Source: Syngnathus acus
Taxonomy: Eukaryota > Chordata > Actinopteri > Syngnathiformes > Syngnathidae
Direction of reading: 5' to 3'
DNA: 64,000 nucleotides
NCBI RefSeq assembly: GCF_901709675.1
Contig: NC_051087.1
Location: 1,630,001-1,694,000 of the forward strand
Every line of letters starts with the position of its first letter. Positions within the stretch are counted from its first letter, which is position 1. Under the pieces are notes generated by a model. That model saw nothing but the letters and a program-made list of their open reading frames with translations. It was not told the DNA's origin and did no database searches. A program made the position numbers and the translations under genes. Shown in pieces: positions 33,986-44,164 of the stretch.

Positions 33986-35406
33986 TTAAAACTTGTAAGC
34001 TGGGGCAGGGGCCATTTTGTTCACCTTTTTGTGGATGTTAAAGGGCCTGTAGCACGTGCAGACCTCAAGGAAGGCGCTCCTGTAGTTGCTGTTCATCCAG
34101 CCATAGAGAATGGGGTTGACGAAGGTGGAGCACATGGCCACCACGTGGAAGGCGCTGAAGAGCAGCTTGAAGTCGTCCATGTAGACCACACGGCCGTCCA
34201 TGTCCACGGCAAGCTGGAAGGCGTGCAGCGGCAGCCAGCTGACGCCAAAGACGGCCACTACCGTCACCAGCATCTTGGTGGTCTTACGGCGGCGGCGGTG
34301 GGCGCGCGACAGGCGGCTGGCGTTCAGCTAGCTCCGAGGAACACACAAAAATAAAGGTATTAGCATTTTTAGCATAATGTATGCCAAAGCACTATTTGAA
34401 GCTGGACTCTGTCCCAACACTACAGTTCATTTTAGGACCATCCTGAAATTGAAATTTAGGCTTCTTAGTTCCTCTGTGCCACAAGATGACAGCAAAGCAA
34501 CATTTTATTTTATTCGATTAAGCTATAGGGCCTTTCTCTGATTACCGCTACTGGAAAAAATGTTACAGTAAAGCTAGTCGCTATATTATGATATGTTTTA
34601 TTTTTGTCTTTACAGCAGTACTTGGAGAGCAAAATATTTTTAAGGTGGTGCTCGATGTATAAAACTTACTATGATCTCACCTTGCTCCAGATGCACGCGT
34701 AGGCTCCTGTGTTGACAGCCAACGGCAGGCCGTACTGCAGCAACAACATGGCCAGGCTGTAGGGGGCGCTGCCGCTCCCCTCGGGCCACTTCTCGGCACA
34801 CACCTGGATGGACTTGCCGGGCGCCAAGTGGAAGGTGGCGTACTCTCTGAAGATGGCCAGCGGGCTGGCGAAGAGCACGCTGACCATCCAGGTGATTGCC
34901 ACCACAGCGGCGCACGCCCGTCGGGACATCCGCGGCGCGACATCCGGGCGACGTACCACGCTGCGGAGGCGGTCCACCGCAATAACGTTCAGCGTGATGG
35001 TGGACACGTGCACGGCGGCGCCCTGCGCGCACGGCAGGGCGAAGCACAGCGCCTGGCCGAACGCCCACTCGCCACGGAGGGTGTACGCCAACGTGAACGG
35101 TAAGCAGAGCGATGCCACCAGGAGGTCGGCCAGAGCCAGATTGGCGATGAAGAAGTTGGTGACGGTTCGCAGGCGGCGGAAACGAAACACCACGTGGATC
35201 ACTAAGGTGTTGCCCACCACGCCCAGGGAGATGATGAGGCCGTACGCCATGATGAGCGCCACACGGACGGAGGGCAGGTGGGTGCTGTCCTCCAGGCCCG
35301 GATAGGCCGCCTGGTTCTCAACGGGCACCGTTCCCATGCTGGCCCAACAGCAGTTAGCGTAGGACTTGGGTGCCGACAGCCGCAGTGCCTTATTTGCCGC
35401 GTCCAT
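33986..35406 (-). CDS. npy2r: Neuropeptide Y receptor, Y2 subfamily (Y2-like GPCR)
   Basis: Class A GPCR for NPY/PYY peptides, Gi-coupled in the family. Two coding exons: 35406-34681 and 34327-33986, 355 residues, with the intron after TM5 (WSK/LNAS). Seven membrane segments are visible, with TVTNFFIANLALADLL (TM2), CLPFTLAYTLRGEW, SPLAIFREY (extracellular loop 2), KTTKMLVTVVAVFGVSWLPL (TM6) and NPILYGWMNSNYRSAFL (TM7 to helix 8). These match Y2 closely; Y7 is the alternative. Synteny with lrat and fgg favours Y2. The DRY/DRH triplet at the end of TM3 reads DRL, and the C-tail is short with a CTC palmitoylation-type site. I chose ATG 35406 (MDAANKAL) because an acceptor-like TTGCTTCCGCAG lies just upstream. 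An upstream in-frame ATG at 35544 (MGPLGNSS) is possible. Confidence 0.88.
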
Positions 35407-38403
35407 GTTGCGGCGACCCCATCGGCCAGCCGGCTGGCCTGCGGAAGCAACGTATAACGTCAGTCTGGAACTAAAGATATTGTTTGAGAGGCTAGAAAGT
35501 AAACGTGAGTAAACTCCAGCACTGGAGTTCCCCAATGGACCCATCTGTGTGAAACTTTGAGGCTGAGGAGCCGATGAACAAGGCGGTCAAGGTGAGCCGA
35601 GGGTTTGAACACGGGACCTCCAAACTCAAAGCAAGAATCCGACATTTTGATTTCACCGGCGTAGCTACTTTCACACAATCTTTAGAAGCTTTCAAGGATT
35701 TGCAAAAAGTGCTGGCAAGGAAGGTGCCATCATTTTCCAGACATATTTCAATAAGACAGAATGTGCCATGCGTATTTTTCTTTTTTTTTTCTTTTCAGCT
35801 TACCTCAATGTGCAAGTTGACGTGAAGTTCTTTTGCTCTCCAGGTCCATGTGCAGATGACGGGAAGGAAAGACGCAAAGCAGACGCAAGCTTGGTCTCCA
35901 CTGAGAAGCCGCCTGGAAATGCGACGAGCTCCGACTGCGCGTCACAGCCCCCCCTCACCGCCGCCGTCACACAGGATGCGCATGCAGGTCAGACGCTCAC
36001 ATAATTGGCTATCATTTCTGTTTTCGTCCATTTCTTTTGTTCTAAAAAGACTATTTAGATACTATTATTTTGCGGCTTGATAGAATAGAATTGAACTTTT
36101 CTTGTCACTGTTCCAGAAACAGAATCAGCATCAAAGAAAAAAAATTAATACAAATAAAAAATATATACTTGTCACTGTTCCAGAAACAGAGAATCAGAAT
36201 CTAAAATAAAAAAATAAAAGAAAGAAAATGAAAAGGATGAACACTTCTTTTTTTCATTTCAATAAATTTTAATTTAATCTCCTCATTCATTCCTCACTCC
36301 TTTCCATCAATTCATCCACCCATTTATTATTCCATTCATTCATTTATTGATTCCTTTGCTCTCAACTGGTCTGTCCTGTACAACGTCAAAGTAAACGTCC
36401 CGCTCGATCCTGTTCTCAAATTGATTTCAGTCTATCAAAGAGAACATGATGAGACATAGGGGTGATTGATTATTGATCGGTGCCATCCTTCCTCTCTTCA
36501 ACACTGCCCAAATAAAACACCGCAGGTTGTTTGTTAGCCCTCGTATGATTGCACCTTTTTTAAGCACATTATCGATCGAGTGTGCTGACCCGTGAGAGTT
36601 TTGTTCGGAAATGTGTTGCGTGTGCGTGCGTGCGTGCGCATGTATCTAGGCTACATTCATACATATACATGGCTGGCCAGACATTACGCAACAATGTCTT
36701 TTCCCGAGATTGCGTGACGCGTCATTAATGAGCAGGCTTGTAGTCATCTTTGAAATCTTCTTAATGAGCACATTTATTTATAACAGCATGGCAATTAAAA
36801 TGCGATTTAATTTAAAAAATCAAATACTTTGAAAGCGCATGTTTATGTCTCTGTTAATCTAGAGACTTTTCCCTGAATGCTAACGAGGTAATCGAAAAAT
36901 GCTCATCAAAGTTCACAGGGATTAGCTGAGCATCTTCTCCTCTGACTATATTTACCTCAACATTTAAAAATATGGCGCCGCCAACAATAACTAAAGATTC
37001 ATTACGTGTACGAATAGGCTAGTTCTATGCAGGTTATTCTTGATGCTGCAATAAAATAATATGAATAAATAAATGAAAAACCAATAATGGGATAATGAAA
37101 TAATAAAAATATTAAATAATGTAATACTAAAATAATAAAATAAATAATAAAAAAGCAAAAGTTTTATTACCTGTACAAATAGTGTAGTTCTCTTTGGGTT
37201 ATTCTTGATGCTGCAATAAAAAAATAATAATAATAATAAAAAATAATAATGTGATAATATAAGAATAACAATAACAAATAAAATGGAATAATAATATAAT
37301 AATAAAGTAATAAAATAAATAATAAAAATATAAAAGATTATTACAATAAATGAACAGATGACTAACTGCCCTTTTGACCTTTTTGAGGTGCCACTTTGTG
37401 GTTTAACAAGAGTGAACGTGAGATTTTGCCAGCAAACAAGAACATTTGTCATTTTCTTTCGGGCAGCGTTCCTTCACACCACCTCAAGTGTGGGAAAGCT
37501 TCCAGCCTGGCATCCTCGGGGGCCTGGCGCCGAGAGAACAAAACCACAAACAAACAAGAATGCTAACCAATCGCATGCATCCGGGAAAATGAGCTGAACT
37601 GTGTTACTTGCTTACTAAGAAGAAAAAAAAATCCTAAAAGAAGCGCATGGCAGCTGCTGGATAACCCCCCCAAAAGTTCACGTTTAATTTTTTCATCAAA
37701 ATAAGTCGCCATTTAAAAGGGTGTGTAAACTTCTAATCAAAACAAATCAAGATAAGCTTGTGGAAATACATTTTTAATGGTCCCAGAACAACTTGCATGA
37801 CATCATACATCCAAACAGTCGTAGATAGAGCTCACTGCAACTTGAATCATCACCTTCACTCGTAAAAATGTTGTTTTTTTTTCTAGACACAGTAAAAATT
37901 CAGCTACCACGAAACACTAAACCAGTTTATTTGTACCATTTTTAACACTGTAATAAGAAAATAAAGTAATAAAGATGTTTTTAAAAAGACATTGAACATT
38001 TACAGTAAATGTACAACAAATGAAGCAACAGGTAGCGCTGTAATACCAACGTTAGCTTTTTGGTAGCCCATTCGCAAAATTTTATGTACTCAGCATAATA
38101 TACAATAAAATAAAAACTACATTCATTTTTATCAAAAATATTGTAACACATATAGGTCAAAGTAAAAATATTTCTATTTTAACCTCTTGCAATATTTAAG
38201 TTTATTTGAAAATATTGGATGTGTTCCAATTCATATTCCATATGAATGTAAATATATGTATATGTATTTACAATATGTACTTTTCTAACATTCATTTAGT
38301 TGCAGTATTTTTACAATTATTATTAACGTACTTGCCAATATGTATTTTCCAGTCCAAAATGTTAACCATTGTTATTTGAAGGCAATGTTTTGCCGAGGCC
38401 TTT
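35407..38403. other. Intergenic, AT-rich, between the NPY receptor and lrat copy 1
   Basis: No gene recognised. It holds a roughly 79-bp duplication at about 36097-36205 (TTGTCACTGTTCCAGAAACA), a duplicated block with GTTATTCTTGATGCTGCAAT (about 37032 and 37198), (TAA)n-type microsatellite at about 37060-37340, and A/T-rich sequence to 38390. A 5' untranslated exon of the receptor may lie near 35450-35900. Confidence 0.5.
37060..37340. repeat. Imperfect (ATA)n microsatellite
   Basis: Dense AATAATAATA repeats interrupted by one copy of a GTTATTCTTGATGCTGCAAT block that also occurs just upstream. Confidence 0.8.
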
Positions 38404-39318
38404 CTAGGCTGCCATCCAGATGATGAAGGACAGTAACAGCGTGGCCAAAAGGGTGACGGGCGTGGCACAGCCCAGGTAAAGCAGCACGGCTGCGCCGCAC
38501 AGGGCCGTGACGTATGAGCTGGTGCGGCTGCACACAATCTTGCGCACCGTTGTGCAGAACTGCAAAATACCAGAAACAGTCACTACTGGTTTTATTTTGC
38601 AATCATGATTGTAGGCGAAACAAAGTTAGATGGGGGGGGGCACTGTCCCCCCCCAACAAATGCTTCTACGCCCCAGGTGCCAGGCCAGATAAACAACCTT
38701 TGACTTTTAAATGTTTTTATAAAATCATACTCATCATTTATTTATATATCTAAAATTAATTACGAAAACAAAAATTCCAAAAAGATCTTCCGGACACGTT
38801 TGCAGTACCTGATAGGTCTGGTAGCTGATAGCCATGCCGTATCTGCAGTACATGACGTAGTGCTCGCAGTTGTACCACAGCAGGCTGTAGGCGACGGCCC
38901 CCAGCAGCTTCTCGGCCCTTCTGGCCACCTCGTCTGCGTCCAGCGGCGGCTGCTTGCACACGCCGTCCATTCGGTTCACCAGTACCGGCGATCCGTACGC
39001 AAAGTCCCGCAGCGAGTCCACTCGCACGCTGGCCGCCTTGGCCACCACGCCCAGAAGCAAGCGGTTGTTGGTCACCATCTTGTCCACGGCCGTCTTGTCG
39101 CGCGTGACGACGGGGAGAATGTCCGGGATGAGGTGGGCGACCCGGCCGTCGCCCAGGTAGATGCCAAAATGCGTAAAGAGGGTCCGGGGCACCTCCAGGA
39201 GGTCGCCCCTCTTGTACCGGGACAAGTCGTACCCGGAGGCCGGGTCCTCCTCCTTCTCCTCCTTCTTGGAGGTGGTGAAGAAGAAACTGAGGAGCTGGTA
39301 GAGGAACATGATGGGCAT
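38404..39318 (-). CDS. lrat: Lecithin retinol acyltransferase, tandem copy 1
   Basis: LRAT transfers an acyl chain from phosphatidylcholine to all-trans-retinol on the ER membrane and makes retinyl esters. Two exons, 39318-38809 and 38560-38404, join in phase after SYQTYQ. The protein is about 222 residues. Seen: an N-terminal hydrophobic stretch, RGDLLEVPRTLFTHFGIYLG with the catalytic His, VAHLIPDILP, DFAYGSPVLVN, the catalytic-Cys block LLWYNCEHYVMYCRYG and a C-terminal membrane anchor ending LLLSFIIWMAA. The usual NCEHF is NCEHY here. Exon 2 (FCTTVRKIVCSR) corresponds to mammalian FCETVKIIIRDQ. It lies head-to-tail with copy 2, 1.1 kb away. It is the more diverged of the pair. Confidence 0.92.
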
Positions 39319-40417
39319 GTGAGGGCAAGCCTACACCTGGGCGCTTTTATCAGGTCGCTAGGTGGGTTGGGTCGAGATTAGCCATTGGCCGACCGCCCAT
39401 GCAGCGGGACTGGAAAGAAAGGAGCTTTCTCTAAGAACTCAGTGGTCGCTCTGGAATGTAAAATCGGGGATTCATTTGGGGGGTATTAAGGTCGAGGGTC
39501 CACGTCAGGCGCAAATCCTCATTCCGAAAAAGCTCCACCTGAAAATCAACAGCTTTTGTTGGTAAATTCGGTTTTTGTAGCTTACCAAAACATTGACACT
39601 AAGTTTGTTGAACTGTGAATTGTTGTTTACGAATAAGAAAAAAAACGACACTCAATCCAGCAAAAACTTAAACTTGTCAAAGTTTTCTAAAACACACCTT
39701 AAATTATTTTTTATGTTTACAAAAACACATAAATTACTTTTGTTGAAGATCAAATTGTCTTGGAAAGAAAACTAAAATAATGTACATTCACTTTTAAAGA
39801 GGGAGACTATTTTTCATAGTATTAAGCCATGAGGAACAAATCCTCATTCAGAAAAGGTCAACCAACATTTGTTGGCCAATTGATAAACCGCTTTGGTTGT
39901 TGAACTCTTGCCAACATGACTCAGCAACTTTCAGTCATCCAGAAAGACTCTCTCTCTTTTTTTTTTTTAAATTCCATTAAGTTTATTGACGACTAAATTG
40001 CTTTTGATATTGACTAAACCTCGTTGCTGATATTCGAGGTTGTGGGTGTGCTGGAGCAAAAATGGCGATGTTCATGTTTGTTTATGCTGATATTGTCTTT
40101 TGTGGAAAAACTTGGATAAATGCCTTTAATTTAAAAAAAAAAAAAATTGGTGAGGTCGCTTGAAGTCTTAACATACTGTAACTGATGTTCATTGAAATGC
40201 AGTCATGCGTTGAAAACCAACAATACAAACCACCCAAATCAAGATCCATAAAAATAACATGTTTTATTATTTACACATTTTTACACAACTAAAAAAAAAA
40301 AAAAGACACTTGAATGAAATAAGCCAGTTATTGTCATTACAGGCAGAAAATAACACATTAACACTTCTAAGGCACGTGGTTAACTTTAAACATGGTTTAA
40401 GAGTCACTCTACGGGAA
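39319..40417. other. Intergenic between the two lrat copies
   Basis: No coding exon found. TTTATT near 40262 on the plus strand is an AATAAA on the minus strand, suitable for lrat copy 2 polyadenylation. An ATAAAAG motif at 39344-39350 (minus) lies just upstream of the copy 1 ATG. Confidence 0.5.
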
Positions 40418-41408
40418 TTAACCAGCCATCCACAGAGTGAAGGGGATAAGAATTGTGGGTAATGTAGTTGAGGTGGCCATGCCGCCAAAGAACATGAAGA
40501 TGATTCCCAGAATTGTCGTCACCAGGATGCTGCGTCGGTCTCTGATCGCCGATTTTATGCACTCGCAAAACTAGAGGGGAACAAAAAAAACAGAAATGCG
40601 TTTAAAAATAGAATGTTACTATTTCGTACCACAAGAGGGCGACAAAGCCCTACTTTGAACTGCCGCTCCAACATAGTTCCTTGTAGGGCTGACTGATTTG
40701 TAAATCCAATTTTAATCCCGCCCCAACCCCTCAAATAGATGTATTAGCAGATGCAAAACCACGAGAGATAACAAATATTGAGAAGAACAAAAAAAATGCC
40801 GCGTGTGAAGGGGTGGCCCGAACAGGTAAAACTACCTGTTCAGTCTGTCGGCTGGCGGCGCGTCCGTATCTGCAGTGCGTGACAAAGTGCTCGCAGTTGT
40901 TCCACAGCAGGCTGTAGGGGAAGCTGCCCAGCAGCGCCTCTGCCCGGCGGGCCACCTCCTCTGCGGGGAGCGCCTTGGCCCCCTTCGCCGCCCCGACCAC
41001 CAGCCCGCTTCCATCCGCCCGGTTGACCAGTACTCGGGAGCCGTACGCAAAGTCCTCCAGGGTGTCCACACGCACCGTGGCGCGCCGGCACAAACACCCG
41101 ATGATCAGCCGCCCGTTGGTCACCACCGTGGCCAGACGGCGTTGGTCGTCGGTGAGCGCCGGTAGGATGTCCGGGATGAGGTGAGCCACCCGGTCGTCGC
41201 CCAGGTAGACTCCGAAGTGAGTGAAAAGCGTGCGGGGTACCTCGAGGAGGTCGCCCCGCTGGAGAGGCGGATGAGGCGGCGAAGGTGCGGATGAAGCTCC
41301 CCGGGGCTGGGTGGGACGCTCTTGCGCATGCGCAGAGCCGAAAACCAGCACTTTGAGCTTGCAGAGGAGGGAGAGTTTCTCCACAAGGAAGGCGAATAAG
41401 TTGATCAT
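40418..41408 (-). CDS. lrat: Lecithin retinol acyltransferase, tandem copy 2
   Basis: Same enzyme family and gene structure as the neighbouring copy. Exons 41408-40836 and 40570-40418 join in phase after RQTEQ, about 241 residues. It is the closer match to mammalian LRAT: RGDLLEVPRTLFTHFGVYLG, DFAYGSRVLVN, the canonical active-site block LLWNNCEHFVTHCRYG, and a C-terminal anchor exon FCECIKSAIRDRRSILVTTI ending LIPFTLWMAG. The N-terminus has a membrane stretch (MINLFAFLVEKLSLL) and a Pro/Ala-rich spacer. An ATAAAAG motif (41445-41451, minus) lies about 40 bp upstream of the ATG, as in copy 1. Confidence 0.94.
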
Positions 41409-43238
41409 GGTGACGCACTCGCTCGCCTTGCTTCTGATGAGCTCCTTTTATTAGGAACGAGGAGGGGTAGCCCCCCTTTCGCATTTCCAGCCCACCAAGA
41501 CGCTTTTCATCACGTGTGTGTGCTTTGTTTGTTTGTTGGGGAATTAGCAGCACATGCATGCATGCACACAAATAAGATTAAAGCATAAAAGTCACGTTTG
41601 GGTTGATTCTTGCAAAAATTCCATCCCCTGAGGCCCTCTTGCCAGTAAATAAAATAAATTAAAAAAAGGGGTGCAGAAAAATTCTGGCATATTCTATTGT
41701 GAGAGGTTGCATGGTTGTAATTACGCAAAAAAAAAATGAATGGAAGAGGAGACTGCAGGGTTTTTAAAAACTGCCATTCAAGTGTACAATAATGTTCACC
41801 TTTTAGCCGTTTGGGAGTTAATAATGTGAAATTTTACATTCTATACATTGAGACAAACTTGCAAATGCGTTCAAACTAGCATACTAAAGTAAGACTAGCA
41901 TTGCATCCCATAATGTGGCCCATGTGTGTGTGTGTTTTTTTTTAGCCTACTTTCTATAAATACATTTGAAATTGAAGGCAAATTTGTCTGGAAGTGTTCA
42001 ATGCGACCGTCAACGTAATCAATCACGTTGTTCTGGACGTAGCTATATTTCCGCAGACGTGATGGAAGAGTTCACAAACAGTCTTGCACATCTGCACTCA
42101 CTCAAGGCGCTTTTATGTTTACACGGGGTCACATTGCATTCCTCACTCATAAAGGATCACGTCTTCTCGTTTGATGGCCTTTGCAAATTAGAAAAACGTG
42201 GACAAAAATACTTTCATCTGTTGATCTTCTGTCACAATTGCGCTAAATGGATCGATTGTGCGCTACTCGAAGATACGCTGAGCACAAAATGCCAACCCAT
42301 AATCATAATCAGATCAAATCAGATCAAATCGTTTGACCCAATTTGAGGTTAAATGAAACACCCAAAAGGTTGAGTTGGTTCATATTGACCCAATGTGGGT
42401 CATAATTCGAACCACAACCCACCAAACCTTAAACCTAACTTTAACCTCTAACTCAACCCAAACATAACCTCCACCCTGCAACCATAACCTTAAATCTAAC
42501 CTCGTAAAAACTGTTTGCAAAAAGTTTGCCCCCACCCCCCCCCCCCCCTCCCAGATTGAAAGCAGAAAAGCGCAAACTGGTGCTTCCAAGAGGAACAGAC
42601 CAGAATGGCAATGAGAAAGCGGATGAGGATGAGGAGGGGAGGGGGGAGGAGGATGGCTCCAAGCCGCGCTTTTCCCAACACCGGGAAAACATTCCTTTTG
42701 TCCAGATTAGCCCAATCCTGTTGCCGTTGTACGACACGCTCGTCATTTGAGCCACAAAAGCAACGACGGGGCTCTGCTCAGTGCTTGTTGACCCCCACAT
42801 GGTAGCGAGCTCCCACGGGGGTCAGCGACCCGTAATTTGGGGGGGGGGGGGAAGCAAAATGGAGTCATTTTTGTCGGCTAGTTGATTCAGTGGTTGAGTC
42901 TTGGTGTCGAGCAAGATTTTAATGAGTGGGGCAGCGACCCCCCCTGCCTCGAGCATACTGTGTCAAAGTTTGAAGTTAGCCTTAACGTCGAGCCATTTTT
43001 TAACCAGGCAAAGGGGCGGGATGACAAAGTGTGAATTTTTTTTCTGCATCCATCACGCCACTTTCAGCTGATCAGACTTAGCTTAGCCTAGTTTAGCTTA
43101 GAGTCTACGACCGACGCTTGAACCCGAAGTTGGCCGCACGGGTCGACCTTTGCCCAGCTTGGCCCGAGCGGGAGACTTAAGAAAAGTAGTTCGCAATCAG
43201 GGTGCCCCGGCTATAAACTCGGCAATCCGCAAAACCAT

Positions 43239-43613
43239 TTATGGATTATTATTGTTGTCATTAGACTTGGCGACTTTCGACAAGTTTTGATTCAGAATTT
43301 GAATTCTGATGACATTTAGGTCGCTGTGTTCAATTGGCGCGAAGAGCATGTTGAGGTTCTCAAAAATGTTCTCCCCTGACCCAAAGTGAATGAGTCGGCG
43401 CCGTGTTTTGGCCTCACTCACTCTTGAGTCAACAGTGGAGGCGTGCGGCCCGGGAGCTCCCAGGTTCAGCCAAAAGTTAGCAAAGGCACCCTGGCACGGA
43501 GCGAGACGCTTTCCATCTGCTGCGGGCTCACAACGAGGCCGGTTCACTTCAAGTTCAGCGGTGTTTAGGTCCGCCCGCCGGTTCACGCTGGGGTCGCTCT
43601 TCAGGATCGACAT
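43239..43613 (-). CDS. Hypothetical open frame with a FAM177-like motif
   Basis: A 124-codon ATG frame preceded by an acceptor-like TGACACGCAG 17 bases upstream. Residues about 69-80 read KTRRRLIHFGSGE, which resembles the RRVIHFSSGE core that I remember from FAM177 proteins. What follows (NIFENLNMLFAP) does not resemble the acidic stretch of that family, and I see no donor-spliced continuation. It may be a degraded fragment, a diverged gene or chance. Confidence 0.25.
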   Translation of the reverse strand: MSILKSDPSVNRRADLNTAELEVNRPRCEPAADGKRLAPCQGAFANFWLNLGAPGPHASTVDSRVSEAKTRRRLIHFGSGENIFENLNMLFAPIEHSDLNVIRIQILNQNLSKVAKSNDNNNNP

Positions 43614-44093
43614 CCGTCTTCTCCTCGGGCCTGCGTGTCATAAAAGCGGGTCAGGCAGAGGGAAGGCCAAGGCACAAAGTCAACAATTTATGACTTTACA
43701 TTCAATTTAGTGACATCATTACTGCGTGTTACCTTCAAGTACAATATTATAGATTTTTCTCGTTACTAGAACGCATTTTGAAAAATGTTATGTTGTCTCA
43801 AGGCCCCAGCGATATGCTTCCTTGATCCATAAAGGGCTAGATTAGGTTTTGGGGTTCTTCAGAAGAATTACAATTTTTTTTTTTTTTTTTATCATATTTA
43901 TGATAACTTTAAAAGCAATAAGACAGAAGTTTGAACATCTCGCTCTTATTTATCAATTATAGAAGGAACGTCAACATACTCAAATCTGGGAAATGATCCG
44001 AGTGGGCGTTTGAGTCATGGTCAGTGTGTGTGTGTGTTTGTGTTGTTGACGTTTGTACCTCTCGTCAAACAGCCCGCAGAGGACCTTGTCCCC

Positions 44094-44103
44094 GATAAAT
44101 ATA
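44094..44103 (+). promoter_or_regulatory. fgg: TATA-like box of fgg
   Basis: GATAAATATA lies about 62-71 bp upstream of the fgg ATG at 44165, a reasonable spacing for a short leader. No other element was identified with confidence. Confidence 0.4.
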
Positions 44104-44164
44104 CGGTGGCAGTGAGTGGAAGAGCTTCACACTCAGCGAGAAGGACCAAGAGCAGGACCCCAAA

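Larger units (their letters stand above)
41409..44164. other. Intergenic between lrat copy 2 and fgg
   Basis: Mostly unassigned. It contains CCTAACCTTAAAC-type low-complexity repeats at 42410-42500, poly(C) near 42534-42550, poly(G) near 42839-42852, one minus-strand open frame of 124 codons (listed separately) and a TATA-like box for fgg. Confidence 0.45.

Noticed and set aside
35407-35544. Upstream ATG (MGPLGNSS) as the NPY receptor start
   Set aside because: The intervening stretch does not resemble Y2 N-termini and contains a good acceptor signal just before 35406, so I preferred the downstream ATG. It is not fully excluded.
36991-37452. Minus-strand frame of 153 codons rich in Ile/Phe/Tyr
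   Set aside because: A translation of the (ATA)n microsatellite and flanking AT-rich DNA.
42526-42750. Plus-strand frame of 74 codons beginning with a proline run
   Set aside because: It starts in a poly(C) tract, has no family match, and lacks upstream promoter or splice context.
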